From contig NZ_JAIWNX010000302.1 of assembly GCF_020217185.1 (NCBI RefSeq), positions 1 to 10,000 on the forward strand: a DNA stretch of 10,000 bases. The letters run 5' to 3'. The notes under the pieces were generated by a model, which was not told where the DNA came from, did no database searches, and saw only the letters and a list, made by a program, of their open reading frames with translations. Below, one piece after another: positions 7,056 to 10,000 of this stretch (positions are counted from its first letter, which is position 1; each line of letters begins with the position of its first letter). Position numbers and translations under genes: made by a program. Origin of the DNA: Asticcacaulis sp. Its GTDB lineage: Bacteria > Pseudomonadota > Alphaproteobacteria > Caulobacterales > Caulobacteraceae.

Positions 7056-7085
7056 TTAGACGCCCGTGACCGCGTAAAACTTACA
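7056..7085 (-). promoter_or_regulatory. Candidate ECF-type promoter of the sigma operon
   Basis: On the minus strand TGTAAG (complement of 7080-7085) is followed after 17 bases by CGTCTAA (complement of 7056-7062). A TGTAA-type -35 with a CGTC-type -10 at 16-17 bases is a common layout for ECF sigma promoters. Transcription from here would start about 20-25 bases before the small membrane protein's start codon, leaving room for its AGGAG. Autoregulation by the encoded sigma factor is the natural inference. Confidence 0.42.
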
Positions 7086-7099
7086 TGCCCACAAAATAA

Positions 7100-7114
7100 A
7101 TCGGTACAGCCGAT
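7100..7114. promoter_or_regulatory. Inverted repeat, possible operator
   Basis: ATCGG (7100-7104) and CCGAT (7110-7114) form a 5-bp dyad with a 5-base centre. It sits between the two divergent candidate promoters, where a regulator such as the winged-helix protein could act. The repeat is short and may be chance. Confidence 0.25.
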
Positions 7115-7128
7115 AACGGGAAGGTCAC

Positions 7129-7158
7129 TTGCCAGCGCTAAGTCTGTGGGTCTAAATA
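7129..7158 (+). promoter_or_regulatory. Candidate housekeeping promoter for the winged-helix regulator
   Basis: TTGCCA (7129-7134) and TAAATA (7153-7158) are separated by 18 bases, resembling a sigma-70 promoter with reasonable -35 and -10 boxes. The start codon at 7184 follows at a suitable distance with AAGGTGAG (7173-7180) in between. Confidence 0.35.
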
Positions 7159-7183
7159 CGCGGCGACTTCGCAAGGTGAGCCG

Positions 7184-7501
7184 ATGAAACCCTTTAATGC
7201 CGATGCTCTCGAAGATCTGGTCCATGCGCGGGCGCGTCTGGCCATACTCGCCTATCTGTCCACGGCGGGGCAGGCGGACTTTACTGATCTGCGCGATCAG
7301 GTGGGCATCACCGACGGCAATCTGTCGCTGCACCTGAAAAAGCTGAATGAGGCGGGCTATGTGGCGATTCGCAAAAAGATCGTCTCCAACCGTTCCAACA
7401 CGCGTATCGGTCTGACCGATGAGGGGCGCGACGCCTTTTATAACTATCTCGATCAGCTCAAGCGGATGCTCGACGCCGTTCCTGAAAAGCCCGAACTCTG
7501 A
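7184..7501 (+). CDS. Small winged helix-turn-helix transcriptional regulator
   Basis: A 105-residue protein that is almost entirely a winged-helix DNA-binding domain (PF13601-like, related to the MarR/ArsR/PadR superfamily). After an N-terminal helix with HARARLAILAYL (15-25) comes the helix-turn-helix at about 32-57: FTDLRDQVGITDGNLSLHL is typical of this family, with recognition helix DGNLSLHLKKL. A beta wing at about 58-78 contains AIRKKIV and TRIGLT, and a C-terminal helix (GRDAFYNYLDQLKRML) is likely the dimerisation element. No ligand or metal-binding cysteines are visible. AAGGTGAG at 7173-7180 supports the ATG. It is divergent from the sigma operon, so it may control that spacer or itself; this is inference. 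Family members often sit next to a membrane-protein gene, which is not found on its downstream side here. Confidence 0.85.
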   Translation: MKPFNADALEDLVHARARLAILAYLSTAGQADFTDLRDQVGITDGNLSLHLKKLNEAGYVAIRKKIVSNRSNTRIGLTDEGRDAFYNYLDQLKRMLDAVPEKPEL

Positions 7502-7765
7502 GCCGCCACGCGATGTTCCATTTTTTTTAATGGGGTAGGGCTGTGGGCCGGATGAGCCACGTTTTGGGGGGCATCGTAACAGGCTATTCACGTGCCTAGG
7601 CGGCCCCCGCTGTTTGCCACGTGACAGGGATGCAGCCTGCATCCTTTCCAATAAGAATTCGCTTTAGTTGTAAAATTCACTGATTTTTCCCTTACTGATT
7701 GATTTGGTGTTCGTTAAAGCATTCTCTTATTTACAGTTTCTGGCTGTTGCATGGGAGGCAGTGGA
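7502..7765. other. AT-rich spacer and composition boundary
   Basis: No gene is supported here. A weak CCATT/AATGG stem with a T-rich loop (7518-7533) follows the regulator and may be a poor terminator. CACGTG occurs twice, at 7589-7594 and 7618-7623. From about 7640 the DNA becomes AT-rich, with several TTG and TTA-containing words, and presumably holds the promoter of the next gene. No -35/-10 pair stands out. Confidence 0.5.
7628..7644. terminator. 17-base palindrome, possible terminator or operator
   Basis: GGATGCAGcCTGCATCC is a perfect 8-bp dyad around one base. As RNA it would fold as a 7-bp stem with a 3-base loop followed by only TTT, so termination would be weak. It could equally be a binding site upstream of the large accessory gene. 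Confidence 0.35.
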
Positions 7766-9997
7766 GTGGCTGGCCGCAACCAACATCATATTCCCCAAGC
7801 CTATCAAAGAGCATTTGGTATCGCCACTTCCGGAAAACCTACCCACATCTGGGAGTATTCAAAGTTCGACCCGCCCCAGCCGAAGGAGATCGAGGTTTCC
7901 GCCGCCGGGCATGATTTCTATTCTCCGCCACCTGTCGCTGGTGAACTAACGCTCGACTTGAAAATCACGGCCGTCGAGAAAGAAGTGTTAAGGCGACTAG
8001 CCACTTTGTCTGGATTGCCCATCGGTTCTGTCGCACCGGCCGCATTGGCTGCCGACGTCGTTTCACATCTCACGCCACGTAGCTCCCATCTACGAGAGGT
8101 ACTCGGCCATGGGATGGAACTGTTGGCACAGGCCGTGGCTGACGTTTTTGGCGATCAGGATAATGCCTTTCGCCTGTTTGGTCTGGACAGCGACGAGCCA
8201 TCCGACCGATTCCGTAACTATGTCGCCGAATTTTTAAACGACAAACGCTTCGCGAGCCTTGGCCTGCCGCCACACATGCTGACGCGTGTTGCCTTCTACT
8301 TCTGCAAAGAAAACTTCAATACGGCACTCGACACGACCCCGCTCATCAAGGAAGTGACGGCATTGCCATTTCGCAGTAACGCGCGGGATGGTCACAATAA
8401 GGCGTTGGCTGGCCTGCTGGAAAATAATGTGCGCCGGGCCGATCTGCTGCAGTTCGCATGGTCCATCGAGGCAGCACCACCTGAAGGCGCCATCCTCCCC
8501 GACTGTGTGGCTTTGGGGTATGATACCGAAGGCGTTGCACAGCCCTACATGATGGCGGGCCTCAGCGTGAACGCGGTAGTTATGCCCCTAACCAAACGGC
8601 GGATGTTATTAGGCGTACGTCCGGGACAGGCTGCACCCAACCTCACTCAATGGAATGAAGAAGCGGCCATATGCAGCTATAGTTTTTTTCTGGCGGCGAC
8701 AAAAGATTTGCGATTGGTAAACGTCGCTTCTCGCATTGGGGAACGGGCCGGGCATATGATGGACGATGCCTTGGCATCCGCTACCAGCGAATTCCGAATA
8801 CCCGCTCCGCCGCCGGACTCAGAGCCTGAGTCGCCGGAACTGCACTTGGACAATGCGACGGCAGCACGATTCACTCCGCCTTCCAAGTATCAAGTGTCAT
8901 TCTTGGGATGCGCCGACCAGGAAACAGCCGAGCGCATCGCAGCAGCGATAAACATTGTTGTTAGTCGCCTGTCCACGATGATTCCACTAGGGCGGCTGGA
9001 AGGCATCACGTTCGCCGCTGACTATCCCGCAGCGTTGGCGGCTGTAGACCGGGGCGTTCCGGGTGTCGGCGCGCCAACGACCATAACCAAAGACCTTGGC
9101 ACCGGCGTTGCCATGACCGTCGATGTCTTACGCGACGAAACGGTGAAATGCCGTATCGTCATGGCTTCATTTATTGGTGAGGCCCTAATCGAGCCGGGTC
9201 ATCCGGACGCTGCATATGCGTTGCACGCCATCGTGCACCAATTAGCTGAAGTTGCGGTAACGGAATGGTTTGACACGTCCTGTCCGGGAGTCTTGCTGGC
9301 CCCGTACTGGACCAGCCAACACGAAGCGCAAATATTCTCAAACGTTTTTGCCAGCCTCCAGGGTTACATCGCATCACGCATTAGTGCAGGATTTAGCGAG
9401 GAAGACCTCGCGGAATCCTACCGGGACTTGCTCATCAACGCTGTTCAACGAGCGCAAGTGGTCATTTTACAAGAACGGCTTCGCTACCGAATTCATGGTG
9501 ATCTGCGACATTTTTTGGATATTGCCTATCCGGCAGTTCGATACATCCTGAGCTTTGCCGCCAATTTGCTGGGGCACTGCGATGGTAACAACGGGCAGGT
9601 ACTGGACAAGGAAGGACGCCTCAAAGCCGCCTTGGATGACGCCGGATTGTCAGCGTGGCTGCCGACTTTCCAAGACGACCTACAAAAGTGCTGGCGCTTC
9701 AGGGAGCGCTGGGGTTCGGTCAATGACCTGTTCCTGCTGAACCACCACCTTGAACGTCTGCTCTGGCAGTTTGGTGTTTTCCCTTGGGAAGATGAGCAAG
9801 GCCGCGCCATGGTGACAATTCCATTACAAAGCGATGCCGCCGCACTTCGACAACTCCAAATGAAAACTGTATTCCAAGCGCTATCGCATAAAACCGGACA
9901 GGTATTTCGGCAAATGCTATCGTCATTCCATGCGGTTAGGAACTGGGCAGATCGAAGTCTCAACTGCCTTGTCAAAACCCCTACAAATCGATCCTAG
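7766..9997 (+). CDS. DUF4238-like protein with C-terminal degenerate zincin-like region, unknown function
   Basis: A protein of about 743 residues that I can only partly place. The N-terminal part (about 1-340) resembles DUF4238: NQHHIPQAYQRAFG at 5-18 matches the family's NQHxxPxxxLxxF opening, followed by IWEYSK (28-33) and a later LPDCVALGYD and MPLTKRRMLLG. A proline- and acid-rich linker (about 346-358) leads to a second region. It contains GRLEGITFAADYPAALAAVDRG (409-430), then a helix with HAIVHQLAEV (487-496). This looks like a HExxH metallopeptidase helix in which Glu is Gln and the second His is Glu, so metal catalysis is doubtful. The last 250 residues are mostly helical and unassigned. 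GTG at 7766 is preferred because GGGAGG (7753-7758) lies 7 bases before it; the ATG at 7751 would add five residues but has no binding site. GC is visibly lower than in the left half, with TTA, CTA, AGA and ATA codons common, suggesting horizontal transfer. The TAG stop at 9995-9997 makes the gene complete. Confidence 0.75.
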   Translation: MAGRNQHHIPQAYQRAFGIATSGKPTHIWEYSKFDPPQPKEIEVSAAGHDFYSPPPVAGELTLDLKITAVEKEVLRRLATLSGLPIGSVAPAALAADVVSHLTPRSSHLREVLGHGMELLAQAVADVFGDQDNAFRLFGLDSDEPSDRFRNYVAEFLNDKRFASLGLPPHMLTRVAFYFCKENFNTALDTTPLIKEVTALPFRSNARDGHNKALAGLLENNVRRADLLQFAWSIEAAPPEGAILPDCVALGYDTEGVAQPYMMAGLSVNAVVMPLTKRRMLLGVRPGQAAPNLTQWNEEAAICSYSFFLAATKDLRLVNVASRIGERAGHMMDDALASATSEFRIPAPPPDSEPESPELHLDNATAARFTPPSKYQVSFLGCADQETAERIAAAINIVVSRLSTMIPLGRLEGITFAADYPAALAAVDRGVPGVGAPTTITKDLGTGVAMTVDVLRDETVKCRIVMASFIGEALIEPGHPDAAYALHAIVHQLAEVAVTEWFDTSCPGVLLAPYWTSQHEAQIFSNVFASLQGYIASRISAGFSEEDLAESYRDLLINAVQRAQVVILQERLRYRIHGDLRHFLDIAYPAVRYILSFAANLLGHCDGNNGQVLDKEGRLKAALDDAGLSAWLPTFQDDLQKCWRFRERWGSVNDLFLLNHHLERLLWQFGVFPWEDEQGRAMVTIPLQSDAAALRQLQMKTVFQALSHKTGQVFRQMLSSFHAVRNWADRSLNCLVKTPTNRS

Positions 9998-10000
9998 GGG

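Noticed and set aside
7046..7651. Minus-strand frame of 201 codons spanning the winged-helix gene
   Set aside because: It covers the regulator and its promoter region antisense, and the regulator has a recognisable domain and ribosome binding site while this frame has neither.

Overview
The window looks like chromosomal DNA of a GC-rich alphaproteobacterium, probably Caulobacterales (Asticcacaulis or a relative). This is inferred from codon use, exported-enzyme content and a palindromic intergenic element of alphaproteobacterial style at the left edge. No RNA gene or housekeeping marker is present, so the taxonomy is tentative.

Layout. (1) Positions 2-92 hold a two-hairpin intergenic repeat, then a gene-free leader to 371. 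(2) Positions 372-5625 hold a plus-strand exported-enzyme cluster. Two tandem paralogous DUF885 putative metallohydrolases, 17 bases apart and each with a twin-arginine-like signal peptide, are followed by a secreted or lipid-anchored GH5 endoglucanase-like enzyme with a C-terminal beta-rich domain. (3) Positions 5625-5767 are a short convergent spacer packed with four hairpins, including a nearly perfect 16-bp palindrome. (4) On the minus strand, 7024 down to 5766 is a three-gene ECF sigma-factor operon: a 53-residue single-helix membrane protein, an ECF sigma factor and a four-helix membrane protein overlapping its end. As given, the sigma gene carries a single-base frameshift near 6680 that separates region 2 from region 4. 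(5) Divergent to this operon is a small winged-helix regulator (7184-7501), with candidate promoters for both directions in the shared spacer. (6) From about 7600 the composition drops in GC. A complete gene of about 743 codons (7766-9997) encodes a DUF4238-like N-terminal domain joined by a proline-rich linker to an unrecognised C-terminal half, which has a degenerate zincin-like HQxxE motif. It looks acquired.

Working together. The first three genes probably act outside the cytoplasm on peptides and beta-glucans. The sigma operon is a signalling cassette whose membrane proteins are candidates for controlling the sigma factor. The last gene is an accessory gene of unknown function. The most notable points are the broken sigma gene, its unlisted 53-residue upstream gene, the two-domain accessory protein and the hairpin cluster at 5625-5767.
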